A stretch of DNA of 64,000 nucleotides from Litoreibacter arenae DSM 19593 (GTDB lineage: Bacteria; Pseudomonadota; Alphaproteobacteria; Rhodobacterales; Rhodobacteraceae). Where the stretch lies: contig NZ_KE557314.1 in NCBI RefSeq assembly GCF_000442275.2, positions 1,043,501 to 1,107,500 on the forward strand, written 5' to 3'. The notes below the pieces were generated by a model, which made no database searches, was not told the origin of the DNA, and was given only the letters and a program-made list of their open reading frames with translations. The position numbers and the translations under genes were made by a program. Position 1 is the stretch's first letter. Every line of letters starts with the position of its first letter. Of the stretch, positions 35,146 through 43,960 are shown in pieces.

Positions 35146-35204
35146 GAGAGTTCCTTGGATTCGGGTGCGCCCCAGACCCTAATTCGCGCGGCTCTCAAGG
35201 TCCA

Positions 35205-35570
35205 CTAGAGACTCCACAGCACCGCGCCCACGGCGGCGGATGAGAGGCTCATCAGGATGGCGATGACGCGGAAATTCCGGCTTGGGGTCGCCTCCGCATC
35301 GGTGTCGTTGAGGCGATCCCAGGTTTTGGTGGCCTGTCGCTGTGCGCCCCAGAAGATCGAGATTGCCACGATCAGGAACATGGAGGCCACGACCTTGGCG
35401 GCCCATGTGGGCTCGAAATCGCCGAACACGGCCTTCAGGCCGATGGCGACGCCGACTGCGCCAAGCCCCGTGCCCATCCAGCTGGCGAAGGTGCGTTCGT
35501 TGGCCAGAATTGTGCGGTCTTCGGCCCAGTTGGTACGCTCTTCGGCGAGTTCTTGGTTGTCTTTGCTCAT
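35205..35570 (-). CDS. DUF202 (YidH-like) membrane protein
   Basis: A 121-residue inner-membrane protein of the DUF202/YidH family. The family motif appears as RTNWAEDRTILANERTFASW, followed by three hydrophobic helices (GTGLGAVGVAIGLKAVF, VVASMFLIVAISIFW and VIAILMSLSSAAVGAVLWSL). Function unknown. ATG 35570 begins at a natural family start; an in-frame ATG at 35627 would add 19 residues. It lies between dnaX and the SRP RNA gene on the minus strand. Confidence 0.78.
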   Translation of the reverse strand: MSKDNQELAEERTNWAEDRTILANERTFASWMGTGLGAVGVAIGLKAVFGDFEPTWAAKVVASMFLIVAISIFWGAQRQATKTWDRLNDTDAEATPSRNFRVIAILMSLSSAAVGAVLWSL

Positions 35571-35640
35571 GGGGGGCAAAGATAGGGCATCTGTGAAGAA
35601 GAGGAAGAGGGAAAGCGTCTGATGCAACAGGCGCTAGGGT

Positions 35641-35734
35641 GAGAGGTTGGACATCGACCCAAGTGGGGCTCGTTGTGGCTGCTTCCTTCCGGACCTGACC
35701 AGGTTGGCGAGGCACTTGCCCGCGCCAACCCCTC
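35641..35734 (-). ncRNA. ffs: Small SRP RNA (4.5S RNA)
   Basis: The RNA component of the signal recognition particle, which binds Ffh and directs membrane proteins to FtsY and SecYEG. Reading the minus strand, the invariant apical hairpin GGTCAGGTCCGGAAGGAAGC (symmetric loop and GGAA tetraloop) is intact. The 5' end GAGGGGTTGG (35734-35725) pairs with the 3' end CCAACCTCTC (35650-35641), closing a rod of about 94 nt, the usual size of the short bacterial form. A promoter is visible immediately upstream. The ends are set by the pairing, with an uncertainty of a few bases. Confidence 0.93.
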
Positions 35735-35740
35735 AAGGTT

Positions 35741-35769
35741 CATATAGGTTGCGATTCTAGAAAACGCAA
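35741..35769 (-). promoter_or_regulatory. ffs: Promoter of the SRP RNA gene
   Basis: On the minus strand TTGCGT (35769-35764), a 17-base spacer and TATATG (35746-35741), followed six bases later by the first base of the SRP RNA. Spacing and distance fit a housekeeping sigma-70-type promoter; the TTGCG -35 recurs in the putative rRNA promoter at 63875. Confidence 0.7.
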
Positions 35770-35829
35770 GGTTTGCCAAGTCGGTGCGCTCGTGACAAAA
35801 GCTATGCGATCAGAATTGGGGGCGATGCA

Positions 35830-36795
35830 GTGAAACTTGCGGAGACTGTGACATTTGGCGGCTCTGGGCTGGACCGCGCGGCGCATTTGCGCGGCGACGC
35901 TGCGGCGTTGGCAGAGTTGCTGGCGAAACCTGACACCGGCGTGCTGCCGTTCTGGCATGGCAAGCCGTTGATTGCGGGGCAAGGGCGGGACCGCCCTGCG
36001 TGGCAGGCGGTGGATCATCCGGTTTTCGAGCAGGCTGACGAAGAGCCGATTTTTCTGGGGCTGGATGATGGCGTCGCGCGTTTCTGCCGCGATATTTCCT
36101 GCTGGGAACCTGACGAAGCTTTGGAGACGCTGCACCAGTTTCTGGACCCCTCGGAGCAGCATTATCCCGGTATGCCGGAGGATGAACGCTTTTCCGAACT
36201 ACGGGCGATCATGACGCATCTGTCGCCGCGCGATGCTGAACTGGTGACCATGGCGAAAGCTATCGGAAGCTGGCACGAGATCCACGGATTTTGCGCCCGC
36301 TGCGGGGCGAAGAGCGAAATTTCCATGGCGGGCTGGCAACGGGAATGCACCGTCTGCCGCGCCCACCATTTTCCGCGCACTGACCCCGTCGTGATCATGC
36401 TGATTACGCATGGCAACTCGGTACTGATGGGGCGCTCGCCCGGGTGGCCGGAAGGGATGTATTCCTGCCTTGCCGGTTTTGTCGAGCCGGGGGAGACCAT
36501 CGAGGCCGCCGTGCGCCGCGAGACCTTCGAGGAGTCGGGCGTTCGTGTGGGCGCGGTGGAGTATTTGTCGAGTCAGCCCTGGCCGTTTCCCGCGTCAATG
36601 ATGATGGGGTGTCGCGGTCATGCGCTGAGCACCGAGATCACCATTGACCCGACCGAAATAGAAGACGCCATCTGGGTGACCCGCGAGGAAATGATGGAGA
36701 CGTTTGCGGGCAACAACCCGAAAATGAAACCTGCCCGAAAAGGCGCAATCGCGCATTTCCTGTTGCTTAACTGGCTTCGCGATACGTTAGACTAG
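35830..36795 (+). CDS. nudC: NudC, NAD(H) pyrophosphatase / NAD-decapping Nudix enzyme
   Basis: A 321-residue Nudix hydrolase that splits NADH to NMNH and AMP and removes NAD caps from RNA. The four-cysteine zinc ribbon is CARCG...CTVC around residue 155-180, the Nudix box is GFVEPGETIEAAVRRETFEESGV, and SQPWPFPASMM is the NudC-specific SQPWPFPxS motif. GTG 35830 has GGGGGCGA upstream and gives a typical N-terminus; an earlier GTG at 35773 would overlap the promoter of the divergent SRP RNA gene. Confidence 0.93.
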   Translation: MKLAETVTFGGSGLDRAAHLRGDAAALAELLAKPDTGVLPFWHGKPLIAGQGRDRPAWQAVDHPVFEQADEEPIFLGLDDGVARFCRDISCWEPDEALETLHQFLDPSEQHYPGMPEDERFSELRAIMTHLSPRDAELVTMAKAIGSWHEIHGFCARCGAKSEISMAGWQRECTVCRAHHFPRTDPVVIMLITHGNSVLMGRSPGWPEGMYSCLAGFVEPGETIEAAVRRETFEESGVRVGAVEYLSSQPWPFPASMMMGCRGHALSTEITIDPTEIEDAIWVTREEMMETFAGNNPKMKPARKGAIAHFLLLNWLRDTLD

Positions 36796-36822
36796 ATTTA
36801 AGATACGAATGAGCAGGGGCAT

Positions 36823-37308
36823 ATGAAATTCTCCACCAAGGAAGACCTTGAGATACCCATCGACGATGCGTTTTCGATGTTGTCGGATTTCGACGGCTTT
36901 GAGCGCGCGATCCTGCGCCGCGGCGCGGATGTGGCGCGGACGGACAAGATGGATCATGTCGGCGTCGGCATGAGCTGGAAAGCCCGCGCCACCGTGCGCG
37001 GCAAGAAGCGCGACTTCGACGCCAAGCTGGTGGAATATGACCGCCCGAACCAGATGCTGTTCGAGGTGAAGACGAAGAACATGGCTTCAACGTTTCTGGT
37101 GGAACTGGTGCCGCTGTCCCGCGCCCGAACGCGGATGCGGATCGAGTTGGACGTAAAGCCGCAGACCTTGTCCGCGCGGTTGCTGATGCAATCGGCCAAG
37201 CTGGCCCGCAATACGCTGAACCGCCGCTACAAAACCCGCATCGCGCATTTCGCCAGCGATCTGGAAGAACGCCACAAGAAGGGCATGCGCACGGCAGGCG
37301 TGAGCTGA
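36823..37308 (+). CDS. SRPBCC family protein
   Basis: A 161-residue START-like (SRPBCC) protein, a helix-grip fold that binds hydrophobic ligands. It shows the N-terminal beta strand KFSTKEDLEIPIDDAFSML, the FDGFERAIL helix and alternating strands ending in a long C-terminal helix (LLMQSAKLARNTLNRRYKTR) that packs in the cavity. No catalytic residues can be named. It follows nudC by 27 bases and may share its transcript. Confidence 0.75.
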   Translation: MKFSTKEDLEIPIDDAFSMLSDFDGFERAILRRGADVARTDKMDHVGVGMSWKARATVRGKKRDFDAKLVEYDRPNQMLFEVKTKNMASTFLVELVPLSRARTRMRIELDVKPQTLSARLLMQSAKLARNTLNRRYKTRIAHFASDLEERHKKGMRTAGVS

Positions 37309-37332
37309 TTTTCTTGAGGTCTGGCAACCTCT

Positions 37333-37351
37333 CCTGACAGAACCTGTCAGG
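37333..37351. repeat. Inverted repeat CCTGACAG-AAC-CTGTCAGG
   Basis: A perfect 8-bp palindrome with a three-base centre between the SRPBCC and GFA genes. No T-run follows, and the partial half-site CCTGACA recurs at 37370-37376. It may be a protein-binding operator for the GFA gene or an mRNA hairpin. Confidence 0.45.
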
Positions 37352-37399
37352 TGCCTCCGGTTATACTGCCCTGACATATGATCGAGCAGGAGATTCGCT

Positions 37400-37810
37400 T
37401 TGGAACGGACCGGACGCTGCGCCTGTGGCGCTATTCAGTTCACCATCACCGCACCCTTTATCGGGGTCGGCCTGTGCCACTGCACCAAATGCCAGAAGGC
37501 ATCGGGAGGCGGTCCGAACTACGTCGCCCTGACGCCGAGGGACGCGTTGAGAATCACCAAGGGCGAGCCCGCGATATACGAGTCTGTGGGTGACAGCGGT
37601 GGGACCATCGGGCGGGCGTTCTGCGGCACCTGCGGCACGCCGCTGTGGAGCATCCCCGCCAACGAGCCGTTCTTTGCGTTGAAGCTGGGAAGTCTGGATG
37701 ACACGTCGGACCTGAAGCCCGAAATGCACATTTACGTCGCCTCTGCGCCGGATTGGCACGGGATCAACGACGAGCTGCCGAAATTTCCGCAGATGCCGCC
37801 TGCGGGTTAG
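37400..37810 (+). CDS. GFA / CENP-V family zinc protein
   Basis: A 136-residue protein of the glutathione-dependent formaldehyde-activating (GFA) fold. The zinc-ligand cysteines appear as GRCACGA, CHCTKCQ and CGTCGTPL, all in the expected order. Most family members are of unknown role and the GFA activity itself is disputed. The start is TTG 37400, with AGGAGA nine bases upstream; the next ATG would remove the first cysteines. Its stop overlaps that of the convergent NUDIX gene by four bases. Confidence 0.85.
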   Translation: MERTGRCACGAIQFTITAPFIGVGLCHCTKCQKASGGGPNYVALTPRDALRITKGEPAIYESVGDSGGTIGRAFCGTCGTPLWSIPANEPFFALKLGSLDDTSDLKPEMHIYVASAPDWHGINDELPKFPQMPPAG

Positions 37811-38226
37811 CCCAGCACCAAGCGCAGCACTTTGCCGACATTTTCCGACATGGGGCGGTCGCCTGCCAAGGCGGCCTCCACCGGAACCCACGCGGCATCC
37901 ATCGCGTCGTCATCCGCGACTGGCGTACCGGAGACGTAGTCGCACACCACCGCCGCCAGCAGGTAGTGGTGCGCGATTGTGCCATCCGCGCTGCGCGCCA
38001 CGATGTCGAGGTTTGTCAGGTAGCCGCGCGGCGTGGCGGTGACGCCGGTTTCCTCCAGCAACTCGCGGGCGGCGGCGGCGAGTGCGGTCTCGCCCAACTC
38101 TACATGGCCGCCGGGGAAGCCCCAGAGGCCCGCGTTCGGCTCATTGCGGCGCTGGAACAGCAGGGTGTGGCCTTCGCGCACGACCACCGCAAGCGCCCCC
38201 AGCTTCGGGCGACGTGGCTCAGCCAC
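37807..38226 (-). CDS. NUDIX hydrolase
   Basis: A 139-residue Nudix hydrolase. The Nudix box is [24 protein letters not shown] (residues about 39-62), with GFPGG immediately before it and [14 protein letters not shown] in the first strand. The resemblance is to MutT/ADP-ribose or CTP pyrophosphatase-like members, but the substrate is not clear. It overlaps the pheA gene upstream on the same strand by eight bases and is probably co-translated with it. Confidence 0.86.
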   Translation of the reverse strand: MAEPRRPKLGALAVVVREGHTLLFQRRNEPNAGLWGFPGGHVELGETALAAAARELLEETGVTATPRGYLTNLDIVARSADGTIAHHYLLAAVVCDYVSGTPVADDDAMDAAWVPVEAALAGDRPMSENVGKVLRLVLG

Positions 38227-39052
38227 GGGGGAACGCGGCGGGGTAGGTGCCGAGGATCTTGATCTCGGAGGTGAAGAATTCCAGTTCGTCCATCGCGTGC
38301 TGCACGCCGATGTCGTCGGGGTGGCCGGAGATGTCCGCGTAGAACTGCGTCGCCGTAAACTCGCCGTCGACCATGTAGCTTTCCAGCTTGGTCATGTTGA
38401 TGCCGTTCGTCGCAAACCCGCCCATCGCCTTATAGAGCGCGGCGGGGATGTTGCGCACGTTGAACACGAAGGACGTGATCATGTGGGTCTCGCCACGCCG
38501 CGTCATGTCGGCCTCGGGCGACATGATGAGGAAACGGGTGGTGTTGGTGTCGTGGTCTTCGATATCGTTGGCAAGCACTTTGAGCCCGTGGGTTTCAGCC
38601 GCCATCGCGGAGGCGAGCACGCCGATGCCTGCCTGAGGGTGGGCGGCAAGCTCTGCCGCAGCGCCCGCGCTGTCGGCGGCGGCCTCGCCGCGGATGCCGT
38701 GTGCCTCCAGAAACGCGCGGCATTGAGGGATCAGGACGAGATGCGCGCGCACAGTTTTGATGCTGTCGAGCGTCGTGCCTTTGGGGGCCATAAGCGCGAT
38801 GCGCACGCGCACGAATGCCTCGTCGATAATGTGCAGGCCGGATTCGGGTAGCAGCCGGTGAATGTCCGCCACGCGGCCATAGGTGGTGTTTTCGACCGGC
38901 AACATGGCCAGCGCCGCGTCGCCTTTGCGGACCGCGTCGATCACCTCTTCGAAGGTGGCGCAGGGCAGCGGTTCCATGTCGGGGCGTGCGTGAACACAGG
39001 CCTCGTGAGAGTAAGCGCCGAGTTCCCCCTGGAACGCAATTTTCTGAGTCAT
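38219..39052 (-). CDS. pheA: PheA, prephenate dehydratase
   Basis: A 277-residue monofunctional prephenate dehydratase that converts prephenate to phenylpyruvate for phenylalanine synthesis. It starts [14 protein letters not shown], contains the [16 protein letters not shown] and NTTRFLIM segments (the T-R-F catalytic motif) and ends in an ACT regulatory domain (about 190-265, with [13 protein letters not shown], the phenylalanine-binding ESRP-like region). No chorismate mutase domain is attached. ATG 39052 gives the family N-terminus; the frame is open upstream to 39178. Confidence 0.93.
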   Translation of the reverse strand: MTQKIAFQGELGAYSHEACVHARPDMEPLPCATFEEVIDAVRKGDAALAMLPVENTTYGRVADIHRLLPESGLHIIDEAFVRVRIALMAPKGTTLDSIKTVRAHLVLIPQCRAFLEAHGIRGEAAADSAGAAAELAAHPQAGIGVLASAMAAETHGLKVLANDIEDHDTNTTRFLIMSPEADMTRRGETHMITSFVFNVRNIPAALYKAMGGFATNGINMTKLESYMVDGEFTATQFYADISGHPDDIGVQHAMDELEFFTSEIKILGTYPAAFPRG

Positions 39053-39159
39053 GGTGCATTTTCCCGCAAAAAGGCGTTTCGTCGCGGTTTCTAGCCCTTG
39101 CGGAAAGGGTTGGGAAGGCGATACATAACGCCGAAACGCCAAACGGGTGAGAGACAGAC

Positions 39160-39681
39160 ATGTTTGACACGATGACAATGACCAAGGTTCTGGGCGCGCT
39201 GTGCGGGTCCCTTCTGGTTTTTCTGCTGGGCGGCTGGGCCGCTGACCTGATCTACCACGGCGGCGGCGGTCACGGGGACGATCACCAGCAAGCCTATGTG
39301 ATCGAAGTTGAAGGTGGCGACGAAGAGCCCGAGGAAGAGGTCGAGGAAGTCGACTTTGCAGCGGTGATGGCCGAGGCCGATGCGGGCGCGGGCGAAAAGG
39401 TCTTCTCCAAGTGCAAGGCCTGCCACAAGCTGGAAGACGGCGGCAAAGGCACTGGCCCGCATCTGTGGAGCATCGTTGGACGTGACATCGCCGCAGTTGG
39501 TGATTTCGGATATTCGAACGTCCTGGCTGAGAAAGAAGGCGACTGGACGCCGGAGCATCTTCAGGAGTTCCTTGCGGACCCCAAAGGTTGGGCGCCCGGC
39601 ACCAAGATGAGCTTCGCCGGTCTCAAAAAGATCGAAGACCGCGCCAACCTGATTGCCTATCTGGAAACGATTGGCGGCTAA
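39160..39681 (+). CDS. cycM: Membrane-anchored c-type cytochrome (CycM-like)
   Basis: A 173-residue cytochrome c with an uncleaved N-terminal anchor ([21 protein letters not shown]), an acidic tether (residues 48-65, rich in Glu) and a periplasmic class I domain. The haem motif is CKACH (Cys85, Cys88, His89); the distal ligand is the methionine of [10 protein letters not shown]. This matches the CycM/cytochrome c-552 (or cytochrome cy) design that shuttles electrons between the bc1 complex and the terminal oxidase. It diverges from pheA, with a 107-base gap, and ends in a strong terminator. Confidence 0.88.
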   Translation: MFDTMTMTKVLGALCGSLLVFLLGGWAADLIYHGGGGHGDDHQQAYVIEVEGGDEEPEEEVEEVDFAAVMAEADAGAGEKVFSKCKACHKLEDGGKGTGPHLWSIVGRDIAAVGDFGYSNVLAEKEGDWTPEHLQEFLADPKGWAPGTKMSFAGLKKIEDRANLIAYLETIGG

Positions 39682-39707
39682 GCCAGTCAGGCATATGATT
39701 CAGCGAA

Positions 39708-39731
39708 GGCCGCCCCTCGGGGCGGTCTTTT
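39708..39731 (+). terminator. Terminator after the cytochrome c gene
   Basis: The stem GGCCGCCC(C) (39708-39716) with (G)GGGCGGTC (39719-39727), a tight CTCG loop, and then TTTT. It is 27 bases past the stop. Confidence 0.85.
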
Positions 39732-39842
39732 CATTTCAGGCGCTCACAATCGCGCAATCGCCCTTGATTGTTGGGCAAATCCAACTTCTCTTGTCCTAGG
39801 TTGTCGTGCGACAGTCCCGTGACCGAGCTGAGGAGTATCCAA

Positions 39843-41756
39843 ATGAGCCACCGCCCCCCCCAAGTCATCGCGCGAACCCGTTTGCAGCCTGATGGCAGTC
39901 TTAAATGGATGGGCGTTGCGGTGGTGCTGGTCGCGGCGGCGCTGACCTCAGTAGCCCCTGCGAGGGCGGACACGGTCACGGTGTCTCACGGGTATTCCAA
40001 CTTTGGCGAGTTGAAATATGGCCCCGATTTCGAGCATCTCGATTATGTAAACCCCGACGCCCCGAAGGGCGGCGAGGTGTCGACTTGGTCGCTGGGTAAT
40101 TTCGACAGTTTCAACCAATACGCCCGCGAGGGAGTGGCGGCGGCGCTGAACACCATCGGCAGCGAAAGCCTGCTGACGGCGACGGCGGACGACCCGTATG
40201 GCGCCTACTGCTTTCTCTGCACCACGCTCGAATATCCTGAAGACCTGTCTTACGTGGTCTTCAATCTGCGGGAAGACGTGACTTTCTCTGACGGCACCCC
40301 GATGACGGCGGAAGATGTGGCCTTTAGCGTCAATCTGTTTCTGGAGCAGGGCATTGCCGAATATCGCCGAATCGCGGAGGGGTTTGTCGATAAGGTCGAG
40401 GTCGAAGGCCCCTACCGGATCAAGTTCATCTTCAACAAGGATGCTTCGAAACGGGATCGCGTCGGGTTTGCCGGCGGAACGCCTGTGTTCTCCAAGGCGT
40501 GGTTCGAAGAAACCGGCACGCGTCTGGACAAAAGCACCGACCGGCCGTTCATGAGCACCGGCGCCTACGTGCTGGACAGCTTCGACTACAACCGGCAGGT
40601 GATATATGCCCGCAACCCGGACTACTGGGGCGAGGACATCCCGTTCAACGTCGGCCGCAACAATTTCGACCGCATCCGCGTGGAATACTTCGCCGACCGC
40701 TCCGCCGCGTTCGAGGCGTTCAAGTCGGGCGAATATCTGCTGAAGGCCGAAACCGACCCCAAGGACTGGGCGACCGGCTACGACTTCCCCGCAGTGAAAA
40801 GCGGTGCGGTGAAGCTGGCGACGCTGCCAGATGGGGGCGTCGGCACGGCGCTGTCGTTTGTGTTCAATCTGGACCGCGAGAAATGGCAGGACCCCAAGGT
40901 GCGCGATGCTGTGTCTATGCTGTTCAACTTCGAGTGGACCAATAAGGCGCTGTTCTTCGACCTCTATGAGCGCCCCGCTTCTTTCTGGCCGAACACCGAC
41001 CTTGCAGCGACGGGCACCCCTTCACCAGAGGAGGTAGCGCTGCTTCAGCCCCTTGTCGATCAGGGCCTGTTGGATGAAAGCATCCTGACGGATGAGGTGC
41101 GAATGCCCTTCGTCAATGACGACAGCAAGAACCGCCCGTCGCGGAAGGTGTTGCGCAGTGCGTCCAAGCTTCTGGAAGAGGCGGGCTGGCTTGTGGGCGA
41201 CGACGGCATCCGGCGCAAGGATGGCCAGCCGCTTGAGGTGAATATCATCCAGTTCAACCCGCTCTACGACCGCGTGGTGAACCCGTTTATCAACAACCTG
41301 AACGCGCTGGGCATTAAAGGCTCGCTGGAGCGGATCGACACCGCCCAATATGTCGAACGTCGCCGGAAGGGCGATTTCGACCTGACCAACCAAGGCATCC
41401 AGATGGATCTGGAGCCGTCCATCGGGCTGGAGCAGTGGTTTTCGTCCAAGACGGCGGATAACAGCTCCCGCAACCTGATGCGGCTGCGCGATCCGGCGGT
41501 TGACGCGCTGCTTCCCAAGGTGATCGCGGCTGACACGTTGGACGAGTTGCGCACATCGGTGCATGCGCTTGACCGGGTGCTGCGGTCTATCGGGTTTGCG
41601 ATCCCGCAATGGTACAAGAATGAGAACTGGATCGCCTATTATGACGTATTCCGGCACCCTGATGAGTTGCCTCCGCTGGCAGTCGGGATATACGACTTCT
41701 GGTGGTACGACGCAGAAGCGGCAGAAAAGCTGAAGGCCGACGGCGTGCTTCGCTAG
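39843..41756 (+). CDS. yejA: YejA-like periplasmic oligopeptide-binding protein
   Basis: A 637-residue extracellular solute-binding protein family 5 member, the binding subunit of a YejABEF-type importer. The N-terminus carries a long, basic export signal (RLQPDGSLKWMGVAVVLVAAAL to PARA). The mature part starts SHGYSNFGELKYGPDFEHL, which with YVNPDAPKGGEV and NPLYDRVVNPF is typical of YejA. In E. coli Yej takes up microcin C and peptides. ATG 39843 has GAGGAG seven bases upstream. Downstream genes encode two permeases and a double ATPase. Confidence 0.9.
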   Translation: MSHRPPQVIARTRLQPDGSLKWMGVAVVLVAAALTSVAPARADTVTVSHGYSNFGELKYGPDFEHLDYVNPDAPKGGEVSTWSLGNFDSFNQYAREGVAAALNTIGSESLLTATADDPYGAYCFLCTTLEYPEDLSYVVFNLREDVTFSDGTPMTAEDVAFSVNLFLEQGIAEYRRIAEGFVDKVEVEGPYRIKFIFNKDASKRDRVGFAGGTPVFSKAWFEETGTRLDKSTDRPFMSTGAYVLDSFDYNRQVIYARNPDYWGEDIPFNVGRNNFDRIRVEYFADRSAAFEAFKSGEYLLKAETDPKDWATGYDFPAVKSGAVKLATLPDGGVGTALSFVFNLDREKWQDPKVRDAVSMLFNFEWTNKALFFDLYERPASFWPNTDLAATGTPSPEEVALLQPLVDQGLLDESILTDEVRMPFVNDDSKNRPSRKVLRSASKLLEEAGWLVGDDGIRRKDGQPLEVNIIQFNPLYDRVVNPFINNLNALGIKGSLERIDTAQYVERRRKGDFDLTNQGIQMDLEPSIGLEQWFSSKTADNSSRNLMRLRDPAVDALLPKVIAADTLDELRTSVHALDRVLRSIGFAIPQWYKNENWIAYYDVFRHPDELPPLAVGIYDFWWYDAEAAEKLKADGVLR

Positions 41757-41771
41757 AGCAGGAATAAACAC

Positions 41772-42857
41772 TTGGGCGCTTACATACTTCGACGGCTGCT
41801 GTTGGTCATTCCGACCTTGGTGGGCATCATGGTGGTCAACTTTGCGTTGACCCAGTTCGTGCCCGGTGGCCCCATCGAGCAGATCCTTGCCCGCATGGAG
41901 GGCGAGGGTGATGTGCTGCAAGGCATTGCTGGCGGCTCCAGCGGTGGCGAGTTCGAGGCGTCGCGGTCCGAGTCCAAATATGACGGTGCACGAGGGCTTC
42001 CGCCGGAGTTCATCGCGGAGCTGGAAAAGGAGTTCGGCTTCGACAAGCCGCCGGTGGAGCGGTTCCTCAATATGATGTGGAACTACCTGCGCTTCGATTT
42101 CGGGGAGAGTTATTTCCGCTCCATCGGCGTGCTGGATCTGGTGTGGGAAAAAATGCCGGTGTCGATCACGCTGGGGCTTTGGTCGACGCTGATTGCCTAT
42201 GTGATCTCGATCCCGCTGGGCATCCGCAAGGCCATTCGCGATGGGTCCAGCTTTGATACATGGACCTCGGGGCTGATTATCGTGGCCTATGCTATACCGG
42301 GCTTCTTGTTCGCCATCGTGCTGCTGGTGTTGTTCGCGGGCGGGTCTTATTACCAGTGGTTCCCCCTGCGGGGGCTGACATCGGACAATTTCGAGCAGTT
42401 GAGTTTGATCGGCAAGGTGCTGGACTACTTCTGGCACATCGCGCTGCCTGTCACCGCCTCCACCATTGCGGCGTTTGCAACGTTGACCCTGCTAACCAAG
42501 AACTCGTTTCTGGACGAGATCAAGAAGCAATACGTCATCACCGCCAAGGCCAAAGGCCTGTCAGAGCGGCGGGTGCTGTACGGCCATGTTTTCCGCAACG
42601 CCATGCTGATCGTGATCGCCGGTTTCCCCAGCCTGTTTCTGGGCATTTTCCTGTCCGGCTCGCTGATTATTGAGACGATCTTCTCACTAGATGGCTTGGG
42701 TCGCTTGGCCTTCGAGGCGACGGTTGCGCGAGACTACCCGGTGGTGTTCGGCACGCTGTATTTCTTCGGGCTGATCGGGCTGATCGTCGGCATCCTGTCG
42801 GACCTGATGTATGTCTTCGTCGACCCGCGCATTGACTTCGAGAGCCGCGAGACATGA
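41772..42857 (+). CDS. yejB: YejB-like ABC importer permease
   Basis: A 361-residue membrane permease of the DppB/OppB type, characterised by [21 protein letters not shown] at the N-terminus, a long periplasmic insert (residues about 40-110) and the EAA loop [21 protein letters not shown]. The start is TTG 41772, with AGGA nine bases upstream, and the gene ends in an ATGA overlap with yejE. The gap from yejA is 15 bases. Confidence 0.92.
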   Translation: MGAYILRRLLLVIPTLVGIMVVNFALTQFVPGGPIEQILARMEGEGDVLQGIAGGSSGGEFEASRSESKYDGARGLPPEFIAELEKEFGFDKPPVERFLNMMWNYLRFDFGESYFRSIGVLDLVWEKMPVSITLGLWSTLIAYVISIPLGIRKAIRDGSSFDTWTSGLIIVAYAIPGFLFAIVLLVLFAGGSYYQWFPLRGLTSDNFEQLSLIGKVLDYFWHIALPVTASTIAAFATLTLLTKNSFLDEIKKQYVITAKAKGLSERRVLYGHVFRNAMLIVIAGFPSLFLGIFLSGSLIIETIFSLDGLGRLAFEATVARDYPVVFGTLYFFGLIGLIVGILSDLMYVFVDPRIDFESRET

Positions 42858-43960
42858 CACTTTCGCCGCTCAACCAACGCCGCTGGACGAACTTCAAGCG
42901 CAACAGGCGGGCCTACTGGTCACTGTGGATTTTCGCGGTGCTGTTCGGGCTGTCGCTCTGTGCGGAGCTGATCGCCAACGACAAGCCGATCCTTATCAAG
43001 TATCGCGGCGAGTTCTTCACCCCGATCACCAGCTTCTATCCCGAAACGACGTTCGGCGGCGACCTGCGTACGGAAGCGGTTTACCGCGACATCGAAATAC
43101 AATGCCTGATCAAAACGGGCGGCGTCGAGGATTGCTGGGACGAGCCCGAAGCGGTGATGGAAGAGGCCGCAAGCGGCACCTATGCAGGCGAGCCGGTGGA
43201 GCAGGGGTGGATCATCACGCCGATCATTCCCTACAGCTACACCACCATCGTAGACCGCCCCGGCACGGCCCCTGCGGCACCGGACGCGATGAACTGGCTG
43301 GGCACCGACAACACCTCGCGTGACGTGACAGCGCGGGTGATTTACGGCTTCCGGCTGTCGATTGTGTTCACGCTGGTGGTGACGTTCTTCTCGTCCATCA
43401 TCGGGATCGCGGCGGGGGCGGTGCAGGGCTTTTTCGGCGGGCGCACGGACCTGATCTTTCAGCGGTTTCTGGAAATCTGGGGGGCGACGCCAAGCCTCTA
43501 TGTTATCATCATCATGTTCGCCATTCTGGGCCGAAGTTTCTGGCTTCTGGTCGCCCTGTCGATCCTGTTTGGCTGGCCTGCCTTGGTGGGCGTGGTCCGC
43601 GCCGAATTCCTGCGGGCGCGGAATTTCGAGTATGTCCGTGCGGCGCGGGCCTTGGGGGTGTCGAACACGGTCATCATGTTCCGCCACATGCTGCCCAACG
43701 CCATGGTGGCGACGCTGACCATCCTGCCGTTCATCATCACCGGCACTATCGGGATGCTGGCCTCGCTTGACTTCCTCGGCTTTGGTTTGCCGTCCTCCGC
43801 CCCGTCTTTGGGGGAGTTGACCTTGCAGGCCAAGCAAAACCTGCAAGCGCCATGGCTGGCCTTCACCGCGTTCACCACCTTTGCCGTGATGCTGTCGCTT
43901 CTCGTGTTCATCTTCGAGGGCGTGCGTGACGCGTTCGACCCCAGAAAGACCTTTCAATGA
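42854..43960 (+). CDS. yejE: YejE-like ABC importer permease
   Basis: A 368-residue permease of the DppC/OppC type. N-terminal [21 protein letters not shown], a large periplasmic loop with two cysteines ([11 protein letters not shown]) that could form a disulfide, and the cytoplasmic loop [23 protein letters not shown] are visible. Translation is coupled at both ends by ATGA overlaps with yejB and yejF. Confidence 0.92.
   Translation: MTLSPLNQRRWTNFKRNRRAYWSLWIFAVLFGLSLCAELIANDKPILIKYRGEFFTPITSFYPETTFGGDLRTEAVYRDIEIQCLIKTGGVEDCWDEPEAVMEEAASGTYAGEPVEQGWIITPIIPYSYTTIVDRPGTAPAAPDAMNWLGTDNTSRDVTARVIYGFRLSIVFTLVVTFFSSIIGIAAGAVQGFFGGRTDLIFQRFLEIWGATPSLYVIIIMFAILGRSFWLLVALSILFGWPALVGVVRAEFLRARNFEYVRAARALGVSNTVIMFRHMLPNAMVATLTILPFIITGTIGMLASLDFLGFGLPSSAPSLGELTLQAKQNLQAPWLAFTAFTTFAVMLSLLVFIFEGVRDAFDPRKTFQ

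Noticed and set aside
33553..35208. Long open frame of 551 codons on the plus strand opposite dnaX
   Set aside because: Its translation is Gly/His/Asp-rich low-complexity of the type produced antisense to GC-rich genes and resembles no family; the strong DnaX motifs are on the minus strand.
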